Origin: Caryophanales bacterium UBA970
GTDB lineage: Bacteria > Bacillota_I > Bacilli_A > RFN20 > CAG-826
Direction of reading: 5' to 3'
DNA: 9,104 nucleotides
Assembly (NCBI GenBank): GCA_002292805.1
Contig: DBCA01000004.1
Location: 15,756-24,859, forward strand
Shown in pieces: positions 1-5,714 of the stretch. The translations under genes were made by a program, and so were the position numbers. Every line of letters begins with the position of its first letter. Position 1 is the stretch's first letter. The notes below the pieces were generated by a model, which did not search any database, was not told the origin of the DNA, and saw nothing but the letters and a program-made list of their open reading frames with translations.

Positions 1-755
1 GTCCTATTGGGAGAACACCTCGTTCTAATCCAGCAACGTATACCGAAGTTTTTACTGAGATTAGAAACCTTTTTACCATGACATCTGAAAGTTTGATTCG
101 AGGTTATAAAGCAGGCCGTTTTAGCTTTAATGTAAAAGGAGGTCGTTGTGAAACTTGTGAGGGTTCAGGAGTACGTACCATAGAAATGAACTTTTTACCC
201 GATGTGTATGTCAAGTGTGAAGCGTGTGAAGGTAAACGATATAACGAAGAAACGTTGATGGTGTATTTCAAAGATAAAAACATTCATGATGTCTTGGAAT
301 TGACCGTCGATGATGCCCAAGTCTTTTTTAACCAACGCGTCGAGATTGCTCGACGTTTAAAAACCTTGCATGAAGTTGGTTTAGGGTATATGAAACTTGG
401 TCAATCGGCAACGACGTTATCTGGTGGAGAAGCCCAACGGGTTAAACTCGCGTTTGAATTACAAAAACGGCCCACAGGAAAGACACTTTATATTCTTGAT
501 GAACCGACCACGGGTTTACATATTGATGATGTGGCACGATTGGTTCGTGTGCTTCAAGCGATTGTTGCTCAAGGGGATTCGGTATTGGTGATTGAACATA
601 ATTTGGACGTGATTAAAGTTGCTGACCATGTGATTGATTTAGGACCTGAAGGTGGTCACCGTGGTGGAGAAGTGGTTGCCGAAGGAACCCCTGAAGAAGT
701 CAGTAAAGTCAAAGCGTCCTTCACGGGTCAATTTTTAAAACCATATTTAAAATAA
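1..755 (+). CDS. uvrA: UvrA, excinuclease ABC subunit A (C-terminal part; 5' end outside window)
   Basis: This is the C-terminal ~250 residues of UvrA, the cytoplasmic ABC-type ATPase that finds DNA damage and loads UvrB in nucleotide excision repair. The reading frame is open to the left edge from base 3, and residues such as [13 protein letters not shown] upstream of the first internal Met (base 78) match UvrA, so that Met is not the start. The second zinc finger is visible (C-x2-C, 19 residues, C-x2-C; bases about 147–227), followed by the ABC signature LSGGEAQ (about 417), Walker B with [11 protein letters not shown], and the switch histidine in [10 protein letters not shown]. The end, FLKPYLK, is the normal UvrA terminus, so the 3' end is complete. 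About 690 residues of a typical ~940-residue UvrA are missing on the left. A 53-base gap separates it from lgt; in many Firmicutes hprK lies there. Identity is very sure. Confidence 0.97.
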   Translation, partial: PIGRTPRSNPATYTEVFTEIRNLFTMTSESLIRGYKAGRFSFNVKGGRCETCEGSGVRTIEMNFLPDVYVKCEACEGKRYNEETLMVYFKDKNIHDVLELTVDDAQVFFNQRVEIARRLKTLHEVGLGYMKLGQSATTLSGGEAQRVKLAFELQKRPTGKTLYILDEPTTGLHIDDVARLVRVLQAIVAQGDSVLVIEHNLDVIKVADHVIDLGPEGGHRGGEVVAEGTPEEVSKVKASFTGQFLKPYLK

Positions 756-761
756 GTTTTC

Positions 762-791
762 TTTTCAATTGGCGATGGTTTCCATTAAAAT
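762..791 (+). promoter_or_regulatory. Candidate sigma-A promoter for lgt
   Basis: TTTTCA (762–767) and TAAAAT (786–791) are separated by 18 bases and match 4/6 and 5/6 of the sigma-70/A consensus. The start point would fall near 798, only about ten bases before the lgt ATG, leaving room for little more than the ribosome-binding site. A small ATGG-TTT-CCAT inverted repeat (775–785) sits in the spacer. I see no convincing terminator after uvrA, so read-through is also possible. Confidence 0.4.
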
Positions 792-808
792 GAAGTTATG
801 AGGTATTT

Positions 809-2014
809 ATGAATTTTTTAATGATCATTTATTTGGTTGCCGGTCTTGCCGGTGCTTATCTTGGTGGCCGACAATGGTGGAAATCATTGGCTGCCTTCAA
901 CCCTAAGCAACTCGGAAAGCTTTTACCTCTTGGGCAACGATTGGTGTTAACGATGGTGATGACCGCCATCTCCGTTGGGTTAATCGCCCTTGCTGTCACG
1001 CAAGGATCCAGTAGCAATCCGTTCACGAGTTTCTTTTTCTTCTTTTTATCCACCTTGGCCATTTTATGGGTGTTCACCGCTAGCTACTTTTATTCCCATC
1101 AAAGTTTAGGTGAACGATTTATGCCAATGATGCAAACCAATATTGTCTTGTTTATTTTTCCTGCGATTGTTTTTTTATTCTTAGGATTAGAAGCGATTGA
1201 ACCTGCCTTCACGTATCCATTACCAAAAGGCATTCCTTTTGACCAACCCTTGGTGGCCTTCTATGCGATTTTTATTTTGTCAGGAGCCTTTCTTGCCTAT
1301 GCATTAACGGAGCGTGAGTTTATCAAATTAGGAAAGAAAAAAGGATTCATCGAAGATGTTTTCATCATTGCCTTTCCTGCTGGTATCTTAGGCGCGCGCT
1401 TATGGTATGTTTGGGGCCAATGGGAACTTGAATTTGCCACCCAACCTTTTTGGAAAATCTTTGCCGTTTGGGAAGGTGGACTCGCGATCATGGGTGGGGC
1501 CCTTGGTGGTGCGCTCGCTGGTATTTTGTATGTGTACTTCAAACGAAAAGATATTCCAATCATCAAAACCGTTGATCTAGCCGTGCCGACGATTCTGGTT
1601 GCCCAAGCGATTGGACGATGGGGTAATTTCTTTAATCAAGAAGTGTATGGGGTGATTGCCGATGTTGAGTCGTGGATGTGGTTACCGACCTTTATTCGTG
1701 AACAAATGACCATCAACGGGAGTTTCCGTGTTCCCTTATTCTTGATTGAATCGATGATTAATTTGTCTGGGTATGTTGTGATTCGATTTGCGATTGGCGA
1801 AGGACTTAAAAAATATCGAAAGCAAGGCGATCTTGCGTTGATGTATTTGGTTTGGTATGGATTAACACGTGGGATCATGGAACCCTTACGTAATCCGGCA
1901 TTCAACATGGGCAACGCTGGCAATTGGAGTCTTATATGGGGTTGGGTTTTCTTTGCGGTTGGTTTGCTGATGATTGGTGCTAACCATCTTTTATTCAAAC
2001 CAAAGAAAGTTTAA
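809..2014 (+). CDS. lgt: Prolipoprotein diacylglyceryl transferase with an N-terminal membrane extension
   Basis: Lgt is the membrane enzyme that transfers diacylglycerol from phosphatidylglycerol to the lipobox cysteine of prolipoproteins. The signature is clear at residues 269–281 (GRWGNFFNQEVYG). By comparison with E. coli Lgt, Tyr152, Arg270, Asn273, Glu278, Gly281, Tyr350, Arg354, Glu358 and Arg361 correspond to Y26, R143, N146, E151, G154, Y235, R239, E243 and R246. The position of E. coli His103 is Met228 (AIMGG in place of SFHGG). The protein has 401 residues, whereas most Lgt proteins have about 260–300. The extra part is residues 1 to ~135, with hydrophobic segments near 3–20, 44–64, 74–92 and 110–128. 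The ATG at 809 is preceded by GAGG (800–803). The next gene starts 1 base after the stop, so the two are probably co-translated. Confidence 0.95.
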   Translation: MNFLMIIYLVAGLAGAYLGGRQWWKSLAAFNPKQLGKLLPLGQRLVLTMVMTAISVGLIALAVTQGSSSNPFTSFFFFFLSTLAILWVFTASYFYSHQSLGERFMPMMQTNIVLFIFPAIVFLFLGLEAIEPAFTYPLPKGIPFDQPLVAFYAIFILSGAFLAYALTEREFIKLGKKKGFIEDVFIIAFPAGILGARLWYVWGQWELEFATQPFWKIFAVWEGGLAIMGGALGGALAGILYVYFKRKDIPIIKTVDLAVPTILVAQAIGRWGNFFNQEVYGVIADVESWMWLPTFIREQMTINGSFRVPLFLIESMINLSGYVVIRFAIGEGLKKYRKQGDLALMYLVWYGLTRGIMEPLRNPAFNMGNAGNWSLIWGWVFFAVGLLMIGANHLLFKPKKV

Positions 2015-2015
2015 T

Positions 2016-2660
2016 ATGTATCAACTTATTTTATTTGATTTGGATGGGACAGTTGCCGACACGGAATTGGTGATGGTGCAAACGATGTTGTCGTTTATTG
2101 ACCAATACACACCGACAAGAAAAACTACGTTAAATGAACTGATTAAGATTTCTGGTCCGCCTTTGTTAGATACACTTAAAGCGTATTTTCCAAAAGAAAA
2201 TCCAGTTGAACTCGCGAAAGCATTTGCAATCAAAGCAAGAACGTTTTATCCAAAGTTTGCTGTTGCCTTTCCTGGCATCGAATCATTACTTCAAATGTGT
2301 CAGCAACAAAAGATTCCTGTTGGCATAGTCACTTCAAAAATGAGAGTGAATGCTTTATTTACTCTTGAAGTGATTGGTTTCAAAGATGCCTTCCCTTTGG
2401 TGATTAGTTTAGATGACGTCAAACAACCCAAACCTCATCCAGAAGGAATTCTTTTAGCCTTGAAGCATTTTAAGGTTGAAGCAAAGAAGACGCTCTTTGT
2501 TGGCGATACGACCTATGATTATTTTGCCGGCAAAGCTGCCGGGACGGATACGGCATTGGTGACCTGGGGATTTAAGAAATTTAGCCAAGAGATTCAACCC
2601 ACGATGTGGATTGATCATTTTGATCAATTAAAGGAGTTTTTTCATGCCAGAAAGATTTGA
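2016..2660 (+). CDS. HAD-family phosphatase, PpaX/Gph-like
   Basis: This is a 214-residue haloacid-dehalogenase hydrolase, length typical of PpaX (pyrophosphatase, named for acting on pyrophosphate released by HPr kinase) and phosphoglycolate phosphatase. Motif I is FDLDGTVADT (Asp8 nucleophile, Asp10), then a helical C1-type cap (about 16–85), motif II VTSK (Thr106/Ser107), motif III Lys139 in KPHPEG, and motif IV GDTTYD (Asp164, Asp168). I chose the ATG at 2016 because it puts motif I at residues 7–16; an upstream in-frame start at 1974 would lie inside lgt and add 14 unrelated residues. Position directly behind lgt matches ppaX in B. subtilis, but hprK is not in this window, so the substrate stays open: pyrophosphate, phosphoglycolate or another small phosphoester. 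The end overlaps trxB by 17 bases and the stop is TGA. Confidence 0.85.
   Translation: MYQLILFDLDGTVADTELVMVQTMLSFIDQYTPTRKTTLNELIKISGPPLLDTLKAYFPKENPVELAKAFAIKARTFYPKFAVAFPGIESLLQMCQQQKIPVGIVTSKMRVNALFTLEVIGFKDAFPLVISLDDVKQPKPHPEGILLALKHFKVEAKKTLFVGDTTYDYFAGKAAGTDTALVTWGFKKFSQEIQPTMWIDHFDQLKEFFHARKI
2610..2628 (+). repeat. 19-base inverted repeat just upstream of the trxB ribosome-binding site
   Basis: ATTGATCA, a TTT loop and TGATCAAT form a perfect 8-bp hairpin that ends 2 bases before the AAGGAG of trxB. It lies inside the HAD coding region (codons for I-D-H-F-D-Q). It could affect trxB translation or be an operator, but one such repeat in 9 kb is close to what chance would give. Confidence 0.3.
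2631..2636 (+). promoter_or_regulatory. Ribosome-binding site fixing the trxB start
   Basis: AAGGAG lies 7 bases before the ATG at 2644. It sits within the end of the HAD gene and supports a real 17-base gene overlap, not a later trxB start. Confidence 0.8.
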
Positions 2661-3558
2661 TGTTCTCATCATTGGTGCTGGCCCTGCAGGCATGAGTGCT
2701 GCCCTTGCATCAAAGCAAGCAGGTTATCATGTGGCCTTGTTAGAAAAAAGTATGCCAGGTGGAAAATTAAATACGTATCAAACCTTAGAAAACTTTCCCG
2801 GTTACCAACATTTAGAAGCACAAGCATTTGGTTTAAGCATGTATGACGCCTTAACGAAAGCGGGGGTTAGTTCCACCTACGGCAACGTGGTCAACGTCAT
2901 CAAACACAACGATGGATTTACCGTTGTCGCTGACACTGGAGAATATCTTTCAAAAACCATCGTGGTTGCAAGTGGTACCAAGGAAAAACCATTAACCATT
3001 CCAGGTGGAGAACGCTTGTTTGGTCAAGGGGTTAGTTATTGCCCAGCATGTGATGGTGGATTTTTTAAGAACAAAGATGTTGCCGTCATTGGTAGCGATT
3101 CTCATGCTTTAGAAGAAACGATTTTCCTTGCGAATATATGTCATCAAGTTGATTTGTTTTTACCTGTCAATGAACCCGTTGGGTCACAAAATTTAATGGT
3201 CAAAATTAATCAACTGAGTAATGTTCGCGTGATCACCAAAGCGACACCTTTAGAAGTTCTTGGGGATGACGTGGTGAAAGGGTTACGGTATTCAACCCTT
3301 GTTCAAGGGGAACAAGAGCTGATGGTCGATGGTGTATTTCCGATCTTAGGATGGGTTCCTAATCATGAATTTTTAAAAGGATTTCCTAGCTTACTCAATG
3401 CTCAAGGCTATGCGATTGCCGACCAAGATGGTCACACCTCGGTTCCAGGATTATTTGTGATTGGCGATATCAAGGCAAAGACCACGAAACAAATTAAAAA
3501 TGTCATTGCTCAAGGCCAACTCGTCATTCAACCGATTCGTCAATATCTAAAGGGTTAA
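2644..3558 (+). CDS. trxB: Thioredoxin reductase-like flavoprotein with degenerate NADPH-binding motifs
   Basis: This is a 304-residue two-domain flavoprotein disulfide reductase of the low-molecular-weight TrxB class. The FAD site is present: GAGPAG at 11–16, MPGGKLNT at 37–44, FPG at 51–53, and the C-terminal FVIGD at 271–275. The redox-active pair is Cys133/Cys136 in YCPACDGG, where CATC or CAVC is usual. The NADPH domain is odd. The normal GGGxSAxEEA is here IGSDSHALEE (149–158), which loses the second and third glycines, and the HRRxxxRA motif that binds the 2'-phosphate is replaced by LFLPVNEPVG (171–180), with no arginine. It is therefore a TrxB-family disulfide reductase by fold and active site, but the electron donor is uncertain: ferredoxin- or flavin-only relatives (FFTR, DFTR) are known to lack these motifs. 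It is not a YumC-type ferredoxin–NADP reductase, because the CxxC is present. It follows the HAD gene by overlap and precedes rapZ by 45 bases. Confidence 0.88.
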   Translation: MPERFDVLIIGAGPAGMSAALASKQAGYHVALLEKSMPGGKLNTYQTLENFPGYQHLEAQAFGLSMYDALTKAGVSSTYGNVVNVIKHNDGFTVVADTGEYLSKTIVVASGTKEKPLTIPGGERLFGQGVSYCPACDGGFFKNKDVAVIGSDSHALEETIFLANICHQVDLFLPVNEPVGSQNLMVKINQLSNVRVITKATPLEVLGDDVVKGLRYSTLVQGEQELMVDGVFPILGWVPNHEFLKGFPSLLNAQGYAIADQDGHTSVPGLFVIGDIKAKTTKQIKNVIAQGQLVIQPIRQYLKG

Positions 3559-3570
3559 TCTAAGGTTTGG

Positions 3571-3597
3571 TTGAAGGACAAGAATTTATCTTATAAT
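3571..3597 (+). promoter_or_regulatory. Candidate promoter immediately in front of rapZ
   Basis: A perfect TATAAT (3592–3597) ends 6 bases before the rapZ ATG at 3604. A TTGAAG at 3571–3576 is a 4/6 match to the –35 box but with a short 15-base spacer. Transcription starting about 7 bases after the box would begin at or next to the ATG, which would give a leaderless mRNA. The –10 match is good; the –35 is weak. Confidence 0.4.
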
Positions 3598-3603
3598 ACA
3601 AGT

Positions 3604-4461
3604 ATGCAAAAAGAAGTCATCATTTTAACGGGCATGTCTGGGGCTGGTAAATCCACCGCTATTTTTGCTTTTGAAGAAATGAAATACCAATGTATTGAAA
3701 ATCCTCCAGCGGATTTATTTTCTTCATTATTCCAACATATTCATCATCAGTTAACGGCAGTTAATACCGTCATTAGCGTCACCTTGTTTAATGCGGAAAA
3801 AGCGATTGCCGCTGCTAAACAAATTCCAGGATTAAAACCTCGCGTGGTCTGTTTGATTGCCAAAGAAAATGAACTTGTGTCCCGCTATAAATTAACTAGG
3901 CATTTACATCCTTTACAATCAGAGGGGTACACCTTACTACAAGCGATTCAACGCGATCAAGCCTTGGTCGATCATTTACGAACCCAAGTCGATGTCATGT
4001 TTGATTCGACCGGATATTCCGTCATGTATTTTCGCCAACAACTCATTGCCACCTTTAACCAAAGTAAACATCATTTAACGATGGGAGTTGTATCGTTTGG
4101 TTTTAAGCACGGGATTCCTTTGGATGCTGATTTTGTCTTTGATTTACGCGTCTTAGAAAATCCATATTACAAACCCAACTTAAAAAACCTATCTGGGCTT
4201 GATCAACCCGTGATTGATTTTGTCAAAGGTCAACCGATGTTTGCTGAATTGTTAAAACATGCGGTCAATTATTTTGAAGTGATGATTCCACAATTGTTAA
4301 AAGAAGAACGTCCTTTTTATGAAATATCCGTTGGATGTACCGGTGGTCGTCATCGGTCTGTGGTCTTTACCCAAGCCCTCGGAGAGATATTAAAAAATAA
4401 ATTTCCAGTAGGTATTTTAACCATCCACCGTGACATTCAAAAACATACTGATCAAGAATGA
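3604..4461 (+). CDS. rapZ: RapZ/YvcJ-family nucleotide-binding protein
   Basis: This 285-residue P-loop protein belongs to the RapZ (YvcJ, UPF0042) family. In E. coli RapZ is an RNase adapter controlling GlmZ and GlmS; in B. subtilis YvcJ hydrolyses nucleotides and affects competence. Walker A is GMSGAGKST (10–18). Other family blocks are RYKLTRHLHPL (about 94–104), FGFKHGIPLDADFVFDLR (165–182), NPYY (186–189) and GCTGGRHRS (254–262). There is no Shine–Dalgarno in front of this ATG. The alternative is TTG at 3571, in frame and preceded by TAAGG (3561–3565), which adds 11 residues. I prefer the ATG because the P-loop then starts near residue 10 and a TATAAT box lies between the two starts, but the choice is open. 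The stop overlaps whiA as ATGA. yvcK, which usually lies between these two genes, is missing. Confidence 0.94.
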   Translation: MQKEVIILTGMSGAGKSTAIFAFEEMKYQCIENPPADLFSSLFQHIHHQLTAVNTVISVTLFNAEKAIAAAKQIPGLKPRVVCLIAKENELVSRYKLTRHLHPLQSEGYTLLQAIQRDQALVDHLRTQVDVMFDSTGYSVMYFRQQLIATFNQSKHHLTMGVVSFGFKHGIPLDADFVFDLRVLENPYYKPNLKNLSGLDQPVIDFVKGQPMFAELLKHAVNYFEVMIPQLLKEERPFYEISVGCTGGRHRSVVFTQALGEILKNKFPVGILTIHRDIQKHTDQE

Positions 4462-5420
4462 ACCAAAACATTGAATCTTTTTCAGCGTTTGTTAAAGAAG
4501 AACTCACCACCAAACCATATGATCGCGATCGGAGACTAGCCATCTTTGCTGGGTTTGTGAAAGCGAATGGACGATATGTGTTTTCAAAACGTTCTCAAAA
4601 GCTAACCTTGTCTACGAGCTACGCCAAAGTTGCACAATTTTTATATCAAACAAGTAAAACCATCTTGAAAGTTAATCCTAAATTTGAATATCGTCAATCT
4701 CCGCGATTTAGTCAACGACAAACGTATTGGATTATCTTTGAAAATGGTGTGGATGAAATCCTCCAAACCATTCATTTGGATTTTGATTCTTCACCCGAAG
4801 TTTACTTAAAACAATTTCGTAGCGTCGACGCGATTGCTGGATACTTATCAGGTTTATTTCTAGCTAGTGGAAGCGTCAATCATCCATCGAGTTCTCATTA
4901 TCATTTAGAAGTCAGTAGTGATGACGAAGACTTTTTAACAGAAATTCAAAGACTGCTTCGGCAAGTGAAGACCTTACGGTTTTCTTTTAAACTGATTCCT
5001 CGAAAAGGTAAGTACATGCTCTACTTAAAAAAATCAGACCAAATTGCTGACTTTTTAATTTTTATGGGGGCAACCGATGCCACCTTAGAATATGAAAATA
5101 TCCGCGTGGCAAGAGACTTTACCAATTCAGAGAATCGATTACAAATATGTGAGAACGCCAACATGGCCAAAACGATTGCTGCAGCGAAAAAACAAAAACA
5201 AGCGATTCAACTCATTGATCGGGTGATTGGTATCGATAAACTCGACCAGCCAAAATTAGTGAAATTATGTCAATTAAGACTAAAGCACGATTCAAGTTCA
5301 TTAGAAGAATTAGCGACGATGATGAGCCAACATTTTCAAAAACCTATCAGTAAAAGTCAGCTCAACCATTTGTTTCGTGGTTTGATGGTCTTGGCGAAAA
5401 AGGTATCAGGTAAAGCATGA
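4458..5420 (+). CDS. whiA: WhiA, DNA-binding regulator
   Basis: WhiA is a DNA-binding protein conserved in Gram-positive bacteria; it controls sporulation in Streptomyces, and in B. subtilis it influences division and chromosome segregation. The protein has 320 residues, normal for the family. The N-terminal homing-endonuclease-like fold is seen in the SGLFLASGSVNHPSSSHYHL block (131–150), the region around IADFLIFMGATDATLEYEN (196–214), and the conserved RLQICENANMAKT (227–239). A C-terminal helix-turn-helix follows (about 281–310: LEELATMM and ISKSQLNHLFRGL). The ATG at 4458 overlaps the rapZ TGA by 4 bases and has no clear ribosome-binding site, so translation probably depends on ribosomes finishing rapZ. 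The gene ends in another ATGA overlap with a small XRE gene. Identity is very sure; regulatory targets here are unknown. Confidence 0.95.
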   Translation: MNQNIESFSAFVKEELTTKPYDRDRRLAIFAGFVKANGRYVFSKRSQKLTLSTSYAKVAQFLYQTSKTILKVNPKFEYRQSPRFSQRQTYWIIFENGVDEILQTIHLDFDSSPEVYLKQFRSVDAIAGYLSGLFLASGSVNHPSSSHYHLEVSSDDEDFLTEIQRLLRQVKTLRFSFKLIPRKGKYMLYLKKSDQIADFLIFMGATDATLEYENIRVARDFTNSENRLQICENANMAKTIAAAKKQKQAIQLIDRVIGIDKLDQPKLVKLCQLRLKHDSSSLEELATMMSQHFQKPISKSQLNHLFRGLMVLAKKVSGKA

Positions 5421-5638
5421 CCTTACTACAACAATTAGGAAAACGCATTCGGTTTTTAAGGACGAGCAAAGGTTGGTCACAGTTAACCCTAGCGATTGAA
5501 AGTGATGTCAATCGAAATTACTTATCGGATTTAGAAAGAGGAAGACGAAATCCCTCGATTCAAATCCTTCAACAAATTGTTGAGGCTTTATCGATTGATT
5601 TAACCACCTTGTTCAAGGGAATCAAACCAATCGAATAA
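5417..5638 (+). CDS. Small XRE/Cro-type helix-turn-helix protein
   Basis: This 73-residue protein is almost entirely one HTH_3 domain (about residues 8–65). The first helix region is LGKRIRFLRTSKGWSQ, the recognition part VNRNYLSDLERGRRNPS, and the end LQQIVEALSIDLTTLF. There is no ligand-binding or second domain, so it is probably a small dimeric repressor. The ATG overlaps the whiA stop (ATGA); only AGG (5408–5410) resembles a ribosome-binding site, so coupling to whiA is likely. It lies just upstream of gap, whose leader carries a short inverted repeat (5686–5699). Regulation of gap or of its own operon is a reasonable guess only. It occupies the place after whiA where crh lies in Bacillus, but it is unrelated to Crh (an HPr-like protein). 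Confidence 0.88.
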   Translation: MTLLQQLGKRIRFLRTSKGWSQLTLAIESDVNRNYLSDLERGRRNPSIQILQQIVEALSIDLTTLFKGIKPIE

Positions 5639-5651
5639 ACCATTCAACCCC

Positions 5652-5680
5652 TTTATTCCTAACAGATAATCATTTATAAT
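5652..5680 (+). promoter_or_regulatory. Candidate sigma-A promoter for gap
   Basis: A perfect TATAAT (5675–5680) is preceded at 17 bases by TTTATT (5652–5657), a weak 3/6 –35 match. The start point would be near 5687, giving a leader of about 28 bases. No terminator separates this from the XRE gene, so some read-through from the upstream operon is possible. Confidence 0.6.
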
Positions 5681-5685
5681 ACTTT

Positions 5686-5699
5686 TGGTAAAAATACCA
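5686..5699 (+). promoter_or_regulatory. Inverted repeat at the predicted gap transcript start (possible operator or 5' hairpin)
   Basis: TGGTA, AAAA, TACCA form a 14-base repeat with 5-bp arms that begins 5 bases after the TATAAT box and touches the first base of the AGGAGG. Its place would suit a repressor site or a small 5' hairpin. The arms are short enough to arise by chance, so only the position speaks for it. Confidence 0.3.
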
Positions 5700-5704
5700 G
5701 GAGG
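5699..5704 (+). promoter_or_regulatory. Strong ribosome-binding site of gap
   Basis: AGGAGG, a perfect anti-16S match, lies 10 bases before the ATG at 5715. It rules out the upstream in-frame TTG at 5685, which would place the ribosome-binding site inside the gene. Confidence 0.85.
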
Positions 5705-5714
5705 CTCAAGTATC

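Noticed and set aside
397..591. 64-codon ORF on + strand in another frame
   Set aside because: It lies wholly inside the UvrA frame, which has clear conserved motifs there; the alternative protein resembles nothing.
1031..1051. Pyrimidine-rich tract encoding five Phe in a row in lgt, considered as a phase-variable slippage site
   Set aside because: The tract is mixed TTC/TTT codons without a long single-base run, so slippage is unlikely; it simply encodes a membrane helix.
856..1077. Minus-strand ORF with a lysine run
   Set aside because: It is the antisense shadow of the Phe-rich membrane segment of Lgt and has no ribosome-binding site or protein features.
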